Origin: Roseobacter sp. GAI101
GTDB taxonomy: Bacteria; Pseudomonadota; Alphaproteobacteria; Rhodobacterales; Rhodobacteraceae
Assembly (NCBI RefSeq): GCF_000156335.1
Contig: NZ_DS999215.1
Span: forward strand, 112,598-176,597
Length of the DNA: 64,000 nucleotides
Reading direction: 5' to 3'
Shown: positions 44,453 through 53,224 of the stretch, piece after piece
How positions within the stretch are numbered: the first letter of the stretch is position 1
Layout of the letters: every line of letters starts with the position of its first letter
Notes under the pieces: generated by a model
What the model saw: only the letters and a program-made list of their open reading frames with translations
Database searches by the model: none
What the model was told of the DNA's origin: nothing
Made by a program: the position numbers and the translations under genes

Positions 44453-45288
44453 GGAATTTTTGGAAGCGTTTCAGTTACAACCGCGGCGCCGTGATCGGCT
44501 TGGTCATTTTGACCCTTGTCATCGCAACAGCCATTCTGGCCCCCATTCTTTTCCCACAGAGCCCGTGGAAAATGGTGCAGCGCCCCTTCCTGCCACCCTT
44601 TACGCAAGATGGTCTAATGCTCGGCACCGATGCGTTAGGGCGCAATGTTCTTGCAGGACTGGCGCATGGGGCCTATGTCAGCCTGCTTGTCGGCCTGGTT
44701 TCCACGATTGTCGCCCTTGCAATCGGCGTGCCGGTCGGCGCGATGGCGGGGTATTTCGCGGGGCGCACGGATGATGCGCTGATGCGCTTCACCGAGTTCT
44801 TCCAGACGATCCCCAGCTTTGCCCTCGCCATCGTGCTCTTGGCGATCTTTCAGCCAAGCCTGACCTTCGTCATCATTGCGATCTCTATCGTGTCGTGGCC
44901 CCCTGTGGCGCGGCTGGTTCGGGGTGAGGTTCTGTCTTTGCGCACGCGCGAATTTGTTGAGGCTGCAACCCTGTCCGGCCTTGGAAATCTGCAGATCATC
45001 ACACGTCACATCCTCCCCAATGCCTTGCCACCGATTATCGTGCTTGCCTCGCTCATGGTGGCACAGGCAATTTTGCTGGAAAGCTCGCTTTCCTTCCTTG
45101 GCTTGGGGGATCCCAACATCATGTCTTGGGGTTATATGATCGGTGCCGCCCGCACAGTGATACGCACAGCCTGGTGGCTATCGTTCCTGCCGGGCATGGC
45201 GATCCTTTTGACCGTCCTGGCGCTGAACCTGATTGGCGAGGGCCTGAACGATGCGCTCAATCCGCGTTTGATGAGGAAATCCGAATGA
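44449..45288 (+). CDS. ABC transporter permease, DppC/OppC-type
   Basis: This 279-residue permease has the DppC-type N-terminal helix, a loop MVQRPFLPPFTQDGLMLGTDALGRN that is diagnostic of the family, and the EAA loop (REFVEAATLSGLGNLQIITRH). It overlaps both neighbours by ATGA, so permeases and ATPase are translationally coupled. Confidence 0.92.
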   Translation: MRNFWKRFSYNRGAVIGLVILTLVIATAILAPILFPQSPWKMVQRPFLPPFTQDGLMLGTDALGRNVLAGLAHGAYVSLLVGLVSTIVALAIGVPVGAMAGYFAGRTDDALMRFTEFFQTIPSFALAIVLLAIFQPSLTFVIIAISIVSWPPVARLVRGEVLSLRTREFVEAATLSGLGNLQIITRHILPNALPPIIVLASLMVAQAILLESSLSFLGLGDPNIMSWGYMIGAARTVIRTAWWLSFLPGMAILLTVLALNLIGEGLNDALNPRLMRKSE

Positions 45289-46907
45289 CCCTGCTGAGTA
45301 TCCGCGATCTATCCATCGCCTTACCTGTTGGTGCGGACCGGCTTTATGCGGCCCAAAATATCAGCTTTGATCTCGCACCGGGCGAAATCCTCTGCATTGT
45401 GGGGGAAAGTGGATCAGGCAAATCCATGTCCGCCAACGCCGTGATGGGGCTGCTGCCGCAGGGTGTCTTACCCGATAGCGGCAGCATAACCTTCAACGGC
45501 CAATCGATCCTGGGGCTCTCGGAGAAAGAGATGCTCAAGTTCCGCGGCAGCCGCATTTCGATGATCTTCCAAGAACCCTTGAGCGCCCTGAACCCGCTCA
45601 TGCGGGTTGGAGCACAGATCGCGGAGGTATTCGAAGCCCATGGCGCGCTTACGGGGGCAGAGCGGCGTGCCCGCGCGCTGAAGCTTTTGAACGAAGTTGG
45701 CATCCCCGATCCAGAGGCCGCGATCCGGGCCTATCCTTTCCAGCTGTCGGGCGGTCAGCGCCAACGCGTGATGATCGCAATGGCGCTCGCGCTGGAGCCT
45801 GACATCCTGATTGCGGATGAGCCAACAACGGCACTGGATGTCACGACACAAGCGCAGATACTCAAGTTGATTGAAGATCTGCGTCGGGCCCGTGGCATGG
45901 CGGTGATTTTCATCACCCATGATTTCGGCGTGGTGGCTGACATCGCTGATCGGGTAATCGTGATGAAAAAAGGTGAAATAGTCGAAAGCGGCACCGCGCA
46001 GGACGTTTTGCTAAGACCACAGCACCCCTATACCCGCGCGCTAATTGACGCGATCCCCCGGCTAACCGGCCCCAATGAGGTGCAACAGGCAGAACGTACC
46101 CCGATATTAACTGTGGAAGACTTGCAAAAAACCTTCTCAACCGGATCAGGCCGGTTGTTTGGAAAACGCCGGGTGGTAAAGGCCGTTCAGGACGTAAGTT
46201 TTGAGCTTTATGCAGGAGAAACCATTGGCATTGTTGGAGAATCCGGGTCGGGTAAATCCACTGTGGGGCGTTGCATTGTGCGGCTGTTGGACCCGGACGG
46301 GGGGCGCGTCTTGATGGATGGCGTCGATATCGCCGGCATGTTCGGGTCAGAACTGCACAACCAGCGCCGCAAACTACAGATGGTCTTCCAAGACCCGTTT
46401 TCATCGCTGAACCCCCGCGCGCGTGTCTCGCGCATATTGACCGAAGGGCTGATGGCCTACGGTACCTCCAAAAGCGATGCGCAGGCCAAGGCGCATGAAC
46501 TGTTGGAAATGGTCGGACTGGATGCATCCGCGATGAAGCGGTTCCCGCATGAGTTTTCCGGAGGTCAGCGCCAACGTATCGGGATCGCGCGTGCATTGGC
46601 GTTGGACCCGTCCATCATCATCGCCGACGAAGCCGTGTCGGCGCTTGATGTGTCAATCCAAGCCCAAGTGCTGGACCTTCTGGCCGAACTAAAGACACGC
46701 CTGCATCTTTCCATGCTTTTTATCACGCATGACCTTCGCGTCGCCGCACGTATCTGCGATCGGATTATCGTCATGCAAAAGGGTCGTATCGTCGAGGCCG
46801 GTCCAGTGGGCAAGGTCTTACATGACCCCGACACCCCCTATACCCGCAGCCTACTGGACGCGATCCCGGGCCAGGAATACGAGCGTGCACTGGCTGAAAT
46901 AGACTAG
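45285..46907 (+). CDS. Fused dual ATPase of peptide-type ABC transporter (DppD-DppF-like)
   Basis: This 540-residue protein carries two complete ABC ATPase domains in tandem. The first has Walker A GESGSGKS (40-47) and signature LSGGQRQRVMIAMAL; the second has a second GESGSGKST, then FSGGQRQRIGIARAL and Walker B IIIADEAVSALD. Fusion of DppD and DppF counterparts in one chain is common in proteobacteria. The ATG at 45285 overlaps the DppC stop; the frame is open upstream but reads through the permease gene in another frame. Confidence 0.93.
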   Translation: MTLLSIRDLSIALPVGADRLYAAQNISFDLAPGEILCIVGESGSGKSMSANAVMGLLPQGVLPDSGSITFNGQSILGLSEKEMLKFRGSRISMIFQEPLSALNPLMRVGAQIAEVFEAHGALTGAERRARALKLLNEVGIPDPEAAIRAYPFQLSGGQRQRVMIAMALALEPDILIADEPTTALDVTTQAQILKLIEDLRRARGMAVIFITHDFGVVADIADRVIVMKKGEIVESGTAQDVLLRPQHPYTRALIDAIPRLTGPNEVQQAERTPILTVEDLQKTFSTGSGRLFGKRRVVKAVQDVSFELYAGETIGIVGESGSGKSTVGRCIVRLLDPDGGRVLMDGVDIAGMFGSELHNQRRKLQMVFQDPFSSLNPRARVSRILTEGLMAYGTSKSDAQAKAHELLEMVGLDASAMKRFPHEFSGGQRQRIGIARALALDPSIIIADEAVSALDVSIQAQVLDLLAELKTRLHLSMLFITHDLRVAARICDRIIVMQKGRIVEAGPVGKVLHDPDTPYTRSLLDAIPGQEYERALAEID

Positions 46908-46955
46908 CGCCGCCAGCCGCGACATACACACTGCTCATCAGCACAAGGCCGGAAC

Positions 46956-47714
46956 ATGGATCAACAGATGGATAATGCAGCGCAGGCCGGCAAAACGCTT
47001 CTCCTCACGGGGGCAAGCCGCGGGATCGGTCATGCAACGGCGAAGAAATTCGCCGACAAAGGGTGGCGGGTGATTGGCTGCTCAAGGCAGGCTTTCTCGC
47101 CGGAATGTCCGTGGCCCGGCGGGGCGCGCGACCATGTGCAAGTGGATTTGAGTGACCCCAACATGACGATGGAAGCGGTAAGTCGCGTCAAGACGTTGCT
47201 TGGAGGCAGCCCGCTTCATGCCCTGGTCAACAACGCCGGTGTCTCGCCCAAAGCTGAAAACGGTGAGCGGCTGAGCACGCTTGATACCGACCTGCGTGTC
47301 TGGGGAGAGGTGTTTCACGTCAATTTCTTTGCCTCTGTCGTCTTGGCGCGCGGGCTACAGCATGAATTGTCTTTGGGGCGCGGGTCTGTGGTCAATGTGA
47401 CATCCATCGCAGGGTCTCGGGTGCACCCTTTTGCCGGGGCTGCCTATGCTACCTCAAAGGCGGCATTGGCGGCACTTACCCGCGAAATGGCCCATGATTT
47501 TGGTCCGCTCGGCGTCAGGGTCAATGCCGTGGCCCCCGGCGAGGTGGAAACCGATATTCTCAGCGAAGGCACCGACAAGATTGTCGCCGAAGTCCCAATG
47601 CGCCGCCTTGGTCAGCCGGCGGAAGTCGCCAATGCGATCTATTTTCTGTGCTCTGATGAAAGTTCCTACGTCTCGGGGACCGAAATCGAAGTGAACGGCG
47701 GCCAGCACGTTTAG
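46956..47714 (+). CDS. Short-chain dehydrogenase/reductase
   Basis: This 252-residue classical SDR has the NAD(P)-binding TGASRGIG (18-25), NNAG, and the catalytic Tyr-Lys pair in YATSK, with an end motif VSGTEIEVNGG typical of 3-oxoacyl/sugar-type SDRs. It follows the transporter after 48 bp and probably oxidises or reduces a pathway intermediate, for example an alcohol or aldehyde from the amine route. The start could also be the Met four codons in. Regulation is probably shared with the GntR gene. Confidence 0.9.
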   Translation: MDQQMDNAAQAGKTLLLTGASRGIGHATAKKFADKGWRVIGCSRQAFSPECPWPGGARDHVQVDLSDPNMTMEAVSRVKTLLGGSPLHALVNNAGVSPKAENGERLSTLDTDLRVWGEVFHVNFFASVVLARGLQHELSLGRGSVVNVTSIAGSRVHPFAGAAYATSKAALAALTREMAHDFGPLGVRVNAVAPGEVETDILSEGTDKIVAEVPMRRLGQPAEVANAIYFLCSDESSYVSGTEIEVNGGQHV

Positions 47715-47725
47715 CGCCAAACCCA

Positions 47726-47959
47726 TTGATGTACTGGGATAGAGCAGCTTCAACTTGGCGTCTGATTTGCAAGCGGTCGCACCCGCCCCGCAGGACTATG
47801 CAAAGTATGATCCCGGAATGGATTAGGCAGGCGTCAATTGTAGACGATGTGAACCTGATTGCCTCCCGCCGCTCTCAACTCATCGCCAAGTCTTATCGCA
47901 ACACCTGCAACGATGCCTTTAGGCTGTGGCGCAACGAGACCGTTGAAATAGCGGCCTGA
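47726..47959 (+). mobile_element. Degenerate IS6-type transposase C-terminal remnant
   Basis: The open frame ends with a segment (RRSQLIAKSYRNTCNDAFRLW) that matches the C-terminal tail pattern of IS6-type DDE transposases (RRxxLSAxSYRxxRxDAFxLW) and contains a preceding degenerate KRSHPPRRTMQ like the conserved NSHxPTRxRER. The rest is too diverged to translate confidently. No terminal repeats were found, so this is a decayed fragment. A small unrelated gene cannot be excluded. Confidence 0.4.
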
Positions 47960-48066
47960 ACACTGACGTGAGCCAAATCGCGGACAGCGACATGCAACTC
48001 GGCACTATCGAAGCAGCCATGTTGATGAAACCTTGGCAGAGTATCCCCCCTTCTTAGCATCCATCG

Positions 48067-49005
48067 CTAGACAAGCCAGTAGATATAGCCCGCATAGGCC
48101 CCAAGTGACAAAAGCCCGACGCCCCGGCTTATTCTTTGCGTGGCCCCCACAACAGCGATCAAACCCAAAGTCGCTGCACCCATCACCCAAATGCCAAACT
48201 GCGCGATCTGCGGTGGAACGGCGATCGGTTTGACAACGGCCGTGACGCCCAAGATTCCCAGAATGTTATAAATGTTCGATCCCACGACGTTGCCGAACGC
48301 GATACCCTGTTCGCGCCGCAGGGCCGCCATGACGGAGGTCACAAGTTCCGGCAAGGATGTGCCGACCGCAACGATGGTCAATCCCACGACCGTTTCACTG
48401 ATCCCCCAAAGGCCAGCCAACACGACAGCGGCATCGACGGCCAGACGCGCCCCCAGGATCGTGATACCGATACCGCCGACAGCCAGCGCGAATGCCATCC
48501 GGTTCGATCCCGGCAAGGCATCGATATGCGACACGCCGTCAATCTCCGCCGCTCGGGCAGTATTCTCCCGATCGCTCAGATACGCGACACCAAGATAGAC
48601 AAACAAACCCGCCAGGAAAATGGCGCCCAACGACCGGTCAAGCGCGCCATAGAGCACGACACCCGCACAAAGGGCCGTCGCAGCGGCAAGGGCAATGCCA
48701 TCCCGCAAGAACCCTTTTCGGGCCAGAGACATCGGCGTGATCATGGCGGCAACACCAAGGATCAACAGGATGTTGGCCGTGTTGGACCCGACGACGTTGC
48801 CCACCGCGATACCGGGGTATCCATCGAAAGCCGCCTGAAGGCTGGTCACAAGTTCGGGCGTCGACGTTCCAAAGCCCACCAGTGTCAGTCCGATCAACAA
48901 GGGCGACACCTTCAGGCGGGCCGCCAGTGACACGGCACCGCGCACCAGCGCCTCTCCGCCTGCGACAAGCAAAACAAAACCAAGGGCAAGTTGTAGGTAA
49001 ATCAT
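48067..49005 (-). CDS. Calcium/sodium antiporter-type CaCA family protein (YrbG-like)
   Basis: This 312-residue protein has about ten transmembrane helices and the two homologous alpha-repeats of the CaCA family: GFGTSTPELVTSLQAAF with GNVVGSNTANILL, and AVGTSLPELVTSVMAAL with GNVVGSNIYNIL. The repeats carry the acidic and Asn residues that bind cations. It exchanges Ca2+ (or K+) for Na+ or H+ across the inner membrane. The Met at 49005 begins the first helix directly; the longer frame upstream is unlikely. Confidence 0.9.
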   Translation of the reverse strand: MIYLQLALGFVLLVAGGEALVRGAVSLAARLKVSPLLIGLTLVGFGTSTPELVTSLQAAFDGYPGIAVGNVVGSNTANILLILGVAAMITPMSLARKGFLRDGIALAAATALCAGVVLYGALDRSLGAIFLAGLFVYLGVAYLSDRENTARAAEIDGVSHIDALPGSNRMAFALAVGGIGITILGARLAVDAAVVLAGLWGISETVVGLTIVAVGTSLPELVTSVMAALRREQGIAFGNVVGSNIYNILGILGVTAVVKPIAVPPQIAQFGIWVMGAATLGLIAVVGATQRISRGVGLLSLGAYAGYIYWLV

Positions 49006-49275
49006 ATCTGTTTCCAAGTGGCCGTCAGGTCGGCAAGTGCATGGGAATACGCGCTCCATCGGCCTGCTTGCGTGCAGGTGTATGTTGCGATTGACGGTTT
49101 CAAGGGGATGCCTTGACCCCTAAAAAAATCGTGACGCCTTGCGACGATCCGCATCCTTGCGACATGGCGGGACGCAGAGCGGGCCACGATCTGTCAAAAG
49201 CGACATCGCGTCGCTGGCAGTCCTGCACGGCAGATGCCGTTGGGTGATACTGCCGTAACAGCCCGAAAGACCAAG

Positions 49276-50535
49276 ATGCACGAACGCCGAATTCCAGAGT
49301 GGTTGCGCCACGCACCAGCGCCCAGTGTTCAAGGCTTTGCGCTGCTGGCCGGGGCAGAGGCCGTGGCCCGCGGTATGCTGATCTCTGTGTTTCCGCTGGC
49401 AATGTATCTGGCCCTGAAAGACGCCGCCGTGGTGTCCGCAATCTATTTTGCCATCGGTCTGGCATCGCTTGCGGCGGGGCTGATGGTGCCCTTCGTGTCG
49501 CGCTACATTTCCAGACGCTGGGTGTATGTCTGCGGCGCATCTATGTTCGTAACCGGATCCTTGCTGGCGACCCTGGGCACCCCGGGTACAATCGTCACCG
49601 GCCTGTTGCTGACCACGATCGCCACGGTGACCACCTTTGTCTGCTTCAATGCTTACGTGCTTGATTACATCGCCAAGATCGAACTGGGGCGCTGCGAAAC
49701 GTCACGCATGTTCTACAGTGCACTGGGATGGACAGCGGGGCCGGTCGCTGGGGTTGTCCTGTACAAATGGTGGCCCCCGGCCCCGTTTCTTGTGGCCGCA
49801 TTGGCAACGACCGTGATGATCGCGATTTTCCTAGTGATGCGGCTTGGCAATGGCCGGCTGATCACCAAAAGCCGTGCCACACCGACAAATCCGCTGGCGT
49901 TTCTACCTCGGTTTGCGGCACAGCCCCGGCTGGTGGCGGGGTGGTTGTTCGCCGTGATCCGATCCTGCGGATGGTGGGTTTACGTCGTATATCTACCGAT
50001 CTTTGCAATCGAATCCGGGCTTGGCGATCAAGTCGGCGGCATCGCGCTTTCGACGTCCAACGCGGCGCTTTTCGTGACGCCGCTCATGCTCAGATGGATG
50101 CAGCGACGATCGATCCGGCACGCCGTCCGGACGGGGTTCATCGCGTCTGGTCTGCTCTTTGGCCTTGCCGCAGTCGTGTCAGGTCTGCCGTGGGTGTCCG
50201 TGCTGGGGCTGATGGTGGCATCGTTCTTTCTGATCCTGCTGGACGTATCGGCAGGCCTGCCGTTCCTTCTCGCCGTCAAACCCTCTGAACGGACAGAGAT
50301 GTCGGCTGTCTATGCCAGCTATCGCGACGTATCCGGGATCGCGACGCCGGGGGTCGCATGGGTTGTTCTGCTGATGTTTCCGCTGGCCGGTGTGTTCGCT
50401 GCGGCATCGGCGGGTTTGCTGGGCGCGTGGCTGTTGTCGAACGGGTTGCACGCCAGGCTGGGCCAATCGGGCAGCGGGCGTTACGCACCGCCTGCGCCCC
50501 CTGCCCGACCAGTCTTGGCACCCGCCGCCCCCTAG
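49276..50535 (+). CDS. Major facilitator superfamily transporter
   Basis: This 419-residue protein has twelve hydrophobic segments with MFS-like loops (for example GLMVPFVSRYISRRWVY between helices 2 and 3) and a Pro/Ala-rich C-terminal tail. The substrate is unknown. The start is uncertain: 49276 begins the compact N-terminus and has weak GAAAGA upstream; an in-frame ATG at 49234 lacks a ribosome site. It is convergent with the aldo/keto reductase gene. Confidence 0.8.
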   Translation: MHERRIPEWLRHAPAPSVQGFALLAGAEAVARGMLISVFPLAMYLALKDAAVVSAIYFAIGLASLAAGLMVPFVSRYISRRWVYVCGASMFVTGSLLATLGTPGTIVTGLLLTTIATVTTFVCFNAYVLDYIAKIELGRCETSRMFYSALGWTAGPVAGVVLYKWWPPAPFLVAALATTVMIAIFLVMRLGNGRLITKSRATPTNPLAFLPRFAAQPRLVAGWLFAVIRSCGWWVYVVYLPIFAIESGLGDQVGGIALSTSNAALFVTPLMLRWMQRRSIRHAVRTGFIASGLLFGLAAVVSGLPWVSVLGLMVASFFLILLDVSAGLPFLLAVKPSERTEMSAVYASYRDVSGIATPGVAWVVLLMFPLAGVFAAASAGLLGAWLLSNGLHARLGQSGSGRYAPPAPPARPVLAPAAP

Positions 50536-50550
50536 GGTCGGCACTTCAGT

Positions 50551-51543
50551 TCAGCAGTATCGCTCAGGCCCCAGCCACTGCACCGCATTATAGCGATCGC
50601 CATGCGCCCAACCGACAGGCAGAATTTCTTCGATCCGGGCAATATCCTCCGCGCTCAGCTTGATCTGGGTGCCGCGCAGCAGCTCAGCCAGATGCGCTTC
50701 GTTCTTAGTGCCGGGAATGGGCAAGACGTTCTTGCCCTGTGCCATCACCCACGCAACGGCCAGCGCCGCAGTCGGCTCGCCCATCTCCGCCGCCAGCGCG
50801 CGCAGCTTGTCGGTCTGGGCGATATTTGCGGCATAGTTCGGTGCCATGAAGCGCGGATTGTTCTTGGTGAACGCCATGCCCTGCCCCCGATCATAGCTGA
50901 AAGGCGCATCGGTCAGGAACGCCCGCCCCACGGGCGAGAACGCGACAAGGGTCGTCCCCAATTCGGCGCAGGTCTGGAGCAATCCCAGTTCGGGGGCCCG
51001 CGTGGCCAAGGAATATTCAGACTGAACCGCCGCAATCGGGCATTCCAAAGATGCCCGGCGCAATGTGGTTGGCGCGATTTCTGACAACCCGACCGCGCGC
51101 GTCTTGCCACTGTCGATCAGCCGTTTGAGGGTCCCTGCAACATCTTCGGGGCTGTGCGCCCGGTCGTACCGATGAACATAAAACAGATCGACGTGATCAA
51201 CGCCCAACCGTTTCAGGCTGGCATCCAACGACTCTTGCAGGTGCTTGGGGTCATTGTTGAATGGCCGGTCCGGATTGCCTGTGATCCCGGCCTTCGTGGC
51301 CAGCACCATCTGTTCCCGTGCGCCACGAGTGTTGGCAAACCAGCTTCCGATGATCTCTTCCGACTTGCCCCCGCCATACACATTCGCCGTGTCGATATGC
51401 GTGACACCCGCGGCCCTGCAGGCATCAAGAACGGCATGGCTTTCGCCAACGGTCGCGTCGCCATAGATCCCCGCAAAGGACATCGCCCCTATGCCAAATT
51501 GCGAAACTTCGGGGCCATCAGCCCCAAGACGTGTCATTTTCAT
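50551..51543 (-). CDS. Aldo/keto reductase
   Basis: This 330-residue TIM-barrel NADPH reductase has the catalytic Asp and Tyr in IDTANVYGGG, the catalytic Lys in VLATKAG and the His in FYVHRYD. The C-terminal region includes the cofactor-binding PIPGTKNE. It reduces aldehydes or ketones; no neighbour fixes the substrate. The ATG at 51543 has no strong ribosome site and overlaps an upstream 43-codon ORF by 26 bp, so its translation could be coupled to that ORF. Confidence 0.9.
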   Translation of the reverse strand: MKMTRLGADGPEVSQFGIGAMSFAGIYGDATVGESHAVLDACRAAGVTHIDTANVYGGGKSEEIIGSWFANTRGAREQMVLATKAGITGNPDRPFNNDPKHLQESLDASLKRLGVDHVDLFYVHRYDRAHSPEDVAGTLKRLIDSGKTRAVGLSEIAPTTLRRASLECPIAAVQSEYSLATRAPELGLLQTCAELGTTLVAFSPVGRAFLTDAPFSYDRGQGMAFTKNNPRFMAPNYAANIAQTDKLRALAAEMGEPTAALAVAWVMAQGKNVLPIPGTKNEAHLAELLRGTQIKLSAEDIARIEEILPVGWAHGDRYNAVQWLGPERYC

Positions 51544-51649
51544 ATTCGTTCATCCCAAACAGTTCGTCAGCAAGCCCCGGGTCCTGCCAGACCACCGACC
51601 CCTGTGCCAACGCCAACAGAACAGGCAAAGCCCACAGGCGCAAGGCCAT
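51518..51649 (-). CDS. Possible 43-residue signal-peptide-like small protein overlapping aldo/keto reductase start
   Basis: A short frame begins MALRLWALPVLLALAQGS, which looks like a small Sec-type signal or a hydrophobic leader, then continues WQDPGLADELFGMNEYENDTSWG and ends inside the reductase gene. Codon usage looks coding-like but the ribosome site (AGGG then CT then ATG) is poor. It is offered with low confidence; it could be a leader for the reductase or chance. Confidence 0.25.
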   Translation of the reverse strand: MALRLWALPVLLALAQGSVVWQDPGLADELFGMNEYENDTSWG

Positions 51650-51871
51650 AGCCCTGAAGGTTGGGACCGTCGCAAACCACCTGCAGGAACTTCTTATTGT
51701 TTGTTCACTGGCATCGACCCCAAAGAAAAAGGGCGCAGCCATCGCTACGCCCAATCTCAAAATTTTTGACGAGGGGGTCAGTTCTGAAAGCCCCTTCGCG
51801 AGCAACAATCTGAAGTTACTTTGGACGTTTGTCACCAGAGCCGCAGAGGCTTCAGTTCGTCTCACCCAATA

Positions 51872-52825
51872 TCACTTCAATCCTAGAAGATCATCAAGTT
51901 CAGCCTTTGCTTCGACTGACAGATCAGTGGCACCGGGCAGCGCATCAAAGCTATCTTCTGCGATGACCTGTGCCTCGGCCACCTCTTCTTCAGCAGCTTC
52001 CACCTCGGCGCGGGCTTCTGTCACGGCCGCAGCGGTTCCTTCAACGGTTGCCTCTGCTGCTTCCACCTCGTTGGTTGCATCGGTGACATCCTGCTCCGCC
52101 GCAGCGATGTCCTCTTCTGTTGCGCCGGCAGTTGCCTCTACTTCGGCCAGTGCTTGCTCGGCCTCGCTCAACGTTGTTTCGGCATCGGCAAGATCACTGA
52201 TCGCCTGTGCCTCCGCCGCCAGCACCGCATCGACACCCAAAAGTGCTTCTGCCAGCGCTTCTTCACTCAACGATACTGCGATCGAAGATTCCCGGTAAGT
52301 ATTCAGCATTCCAGGCATGCTGTTTGGAGCAGCGTTTTGCAGGCCGTTCAGGCTTGCATGTGCGGCGTTCAACCCCTTGAGAGCGGATGCCAGCGACCCT
52401 TGGCTGGATTTCGATGGGCCAGGGCGCGAATAGGGGCGTGATGACGTGGTGGTCGCTGTTTGGGAACGGCTCTTTGCTGCACCGCCATTGACCGAGGTCG
52501 ACCGGCCTTTTGCAGCCACAGTTTCGGATTTCGCGTTGGCCTTGCCTGCGCCGCCGCCGCCAGACCGTGCCGCACTGCTGTGGCCTGAGCCAGCGCCATC
52601 GGAACCACGACCGGCACTTTGGCCAGATCCTTCGCCGCCGCCGTTTCCACCACCATTGCCACCACCGTTGCCACCACCGTTTCCGCCACCGTTGCCACCA
52701 CCGTTTCCGCCGCCTTCACCTTTGGCAAAAGCAGAACCCGCAGTAATTGCGTTCAAACCTAACCCCAGTGTTCCCGACAACATCAGAGTGACACCAACGG
52801 CACGTAAGATATTCAGTTCTTTCAC
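51872..52825 (-). CDS. Secreted Gly-rich protein with GGGN repeats and Ala/Glu coiled coil
   Basis: This 317-residue protein has a signal peptide (about 1-35, cleavage after SAFAK or nearby), then a tract of six GGGN units and a GGG, a Ser/Gly/Ala-rich linker (about 65-150), and a C-terminal Glu/Ala-rich helical region (about 180-300, e.g. TTLSEAEQALAEVEATAG) with heptad character. No enzyme motif is present. The overall build suggests a cell-surface or periplasmic structural or adhesin-like protein; it resembles Gly-rich secreted proteins without a named family. It is flanked by unrelated genes. Confidence 0.75.
   Translation of the reverse strand: MKELNILRAVGVTLMLSGTLGLGLNAITAGSAFAKGEGGGNGGGNGGGNGGGNGGGNGGGNGGGEGSGQSAGRGSDGAGSGHSSAARSGGGGAGKANAKSETVAAKGRSTSVNGGAAKSRSQTATTTSSRPYSRPGPSKSSQGSLASALKGLNAAHASLNGLQNAAPNSMPGMLNTYRESSIAVSLSEEALAEALLGVDAVLAAEAQAISDLADAETTLSEAEQALAEVEATAGATEEDIAAAEQDVTDATNEVEAAEATVEGTAAAVTEARAEVEAAEEEVAEAQVIAEDSFDALPGATDLSVEAKAELDDLLGLK
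52634..52714 (-). repeat. 12-bp tandem repeat encoding GGGN units
   Basis: Six units of 12 bp (plus a partial seventh) such as CCACCACCGTTG with variants encode the GGGN tract on the minus strand. Third-position variants show the copies have diverged slightly, so it is not a recent expansion. Copy number could vary between strains by slippage. Confidence 0.8.
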
Positions 52826-53224
52826 AATAAACCTCCCTGTTTCAATTCATCCGATAGCGGACAATCCATATGGGTAGAGTGCAGATGTCCGACCAGCGCT
52901 CCAGCTAAATCCCGTATGGCTGCAAACTTGGGCGATTTTATGCTGCACAGGCTTTTTTTCGGCGAAACTGCGCGCAGCTCTGCCGTATTGCCCCGATAAT
53001 TCGCTTTTTGTTGAGCAAGAGTTCCAATGATCCCTCTGACGCGCAGACTGTCCACGTTGATGTGCTATGCAGCTTGGAACACATTTTCAGGCGTTGCCAA
53101 TTTGATCGCCGAGCGGGGCGTGGCAATCAGGCCCTTGGTTGAACCACTGTTCTTGAGGGCTCTGACTCTTTCCGTACCTTGGCTGACTTACAACAAAACG
53201 CGCAAGGATAAGAGGACGTAGAAC
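52826..53224. other. Intergenic region upstream of the Gly-rich protein gene
   Basis: This 399-bp gap lies between the Gly-rich protein and the permease, both on the minus strand. Frames on both strands were read (for example 53027-53221) and none shows a known family. I see no confident promoter motif. Confidence 0.35.

Noticed and set aside
51531..52298. 255-codon plus-strand open frame rich in Ser/Ala
   Set aside because: It is antisense to the Ala/Glu coiled-coil region of the secreted protein; its Ser/Ala bias is explained by that composition.
52634..52714. Short tandem units that could suggest a CRISPR-like array
   Set aside because: Units are contiguous 12-bp coding repeats without spacers and encode GGGN; no cas genes are present.
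53027..53221. 64-codon plus-strand ORF
   Set aside because: A fragment LIAERGV is faintly like IS6 N-termini, but the rest does not match and no ends are nearby.
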